Source: Apoderus coryli (Eukaryota; Arthropoda; Insecta; Coleoptera; Attelabidae). From it: 64,000 nucleotides of DNA. The notes under the pieces were generated by a model that did no database searches, had not been told where the DNA came from, and was given only the letters and a program-made list of their open reading frames with translations. The position numbers and the translations under genes are program-made. Of this stretch, positions 62,855 to 64,000 are shown piece after piece; the stretch's first letter is position 1, and the number at the start of each line of letters is the position of its first letter. Where the stretch lies: positions 32,193,715-32,257,714 of the forward strand of contig OU452200.1 of the NCBI GenBank assembly GCA_911728435.2. The letters run 5' to 3'.

Positions 62855-64000
62855 ATAGAATTTTATTGATTAAATAAGTATTTTATTACGAAATAGTTGA
62901 TGTTCTTATTTGGTTTGACATATTTCTGTGTTTCCAAGTGTACGAATTCCCAAACCACTAGACTATCATCAAGATTTTCTTGCAAGATAAAGTAAAATGT
63001 TCTAGATATATTTCGAAAATTTAACATAAAATTGTCAACGTGACAAGAGAATTCAAAATGACACAAGCCGAGTAGCCTGATCTTTAGCTTATATAATATA
63101 AATATGCTTTTATTTTCGATAAAATAATGATACGCCCATAACTGATAGATGTATGCCGCCGAAAGTTTTGTTTTTTTGCTATTTCAATTGTGATTGTAGG
63201 GACTATAAAATTTGTAAAATCACGTTGGCATTTATCGGATTCATCATGACCTCTAAGATGTAATTTAAATGCACCACAAAATCGAATGCAATCTGTTATC
63301 TTCGACACCACCTATATCTTTTTCGTTACATTCTCGTTAAACTTTTGAACCAATAAAAAGTGTATTTAATTTGAGTGTGTAAATGTTGCTTTAATTACTG
63401 ATGTTATGGATCGGTAACCCCAACCTGTGCTCATGCTTTTGCATGTCCAAACAGTACAGCAAGCAAAGAAAAATAGAGCAGTTTTTTTTTTCTGGAAATA
63501 CCTTACTGAGAAAAAATTGTATGACGAGGCATAAGGTATCAATTTGTCCAAAAAAAAACTTATTGACAATAAAATTTAATTGTAAATGCCACCAAAATAT
63601 TTTTTGCCACAAAGTAGTTTCAAGGTAACAATAATTACTGTTTCAAGAACATCGATAAATTATCAAAATCCAATCAACATACTTTTCCGCTTTTTGCAGA
63701 AATTTGAGGATTTTGTTTACGTCCTCATATTATAATAATTATTTCGATTGAACAATTGAACTCATCTTCAATTTGAAGACTATGCACATTTTAAGTGTCA
63801 CCTTAAAAAAATAATTGATGAAATATATACCTATCTGTTATATCAATATGTTGAGGAGGAAGAGTTATTCAGGCATAACATTGTATAAAATATTCAGGTA
63901 AGTATATCATGACGGTCTTGGTTCGAAAACATATTATGGTAAAATTATTCAGGTATTAAATTAAAGTTGGTAAACCTCACCATACGTTAATGAAAAATAG
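62855..64000. other. No gene recognised
   Basis: AT-rich sequence to the window end without a supportable ORF. Confidence 0.4.

Noticed and set aside
1..64000. piRNA cluster
   Set aside because: The TE-rich, gene-free content would fit, but nothing in the sequence alone shows cluster transcription; small-RNA data would be required.

Overview
The window is AT-rich insect-type genomic DNA (eukaryotic; order not determinable from this sequence alone). I see no convincing host gene, no rRNA and no intact tRNA. Almost everything recognisable is transposable-element sequence: non-LTR retrotransposons (LINEs) of several clades, Tc1/mariner, pogo/Tigger-like and PIF/Harbinger-like DNA transposons, foldback/MITE-like elements and tRNA-derived SINE-like pieces.

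Layout: 1-4.6 kb holds a plus-strand APE-type LINE (ORF1 intact, ORF2 broken) ending in a (TTA)n tail. From that tail to 23.2 kb runs a nested array of minus-strand LINEs of the R2/R4/Dong type (one ORF, RT followed by a CCHC knuckle and a restriction-like endonuclease), every one bounded by (TTA)n. Four families can be separated: A (three near full-length copies; ORF intact in two), B (one copy with an intact 1199-aa ORF whose stop codon lies in the TAA tail), C (one 3' half plus short 3' fragments) and D (3' fragments only). A block of about 4.99 kb (D fragment, two C fragments, A copy) is present twice in tandem. 23-33 kb is mostly decayed sequence with LINE remnants, a perfect 100-bp-arm palindrome at 27.5 kb, small hairpin/MITE elements, and a 187-bp tandem repeat inside a long inverted repeat. 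33.3-34.6 kb is a mariner inserted in the 3' end of another LINE. 35.3-37.7 kb is an internally deleted minus-strand LINE. 40.5-45.7 kb is an I-type LINE with APE, RT and RNase H, an intact ORF2, a poly(A) tail and a 14-bp target-site duplication. 46-50 kb holds three Tc1/mariner remnants. 52.4-55.1 kb is a PIF/Harbinger-derived element carrying a pogo-like element inside it. 56-64 kb holds small fragments, two SINE-like pieces and a foldback.

How the parts fit: the (TTA)n tail of the first LINE appears to have been the landing pad for target-specific Dong-type insertions, each leaving new TTA tracts for the next; all these insertions point the same way, as expected if the enzyme reads the TTA/TAA strand. 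Several otherwise good ORFs are broken by single-base changes in homopolymers, which may be real decay or assembly error.
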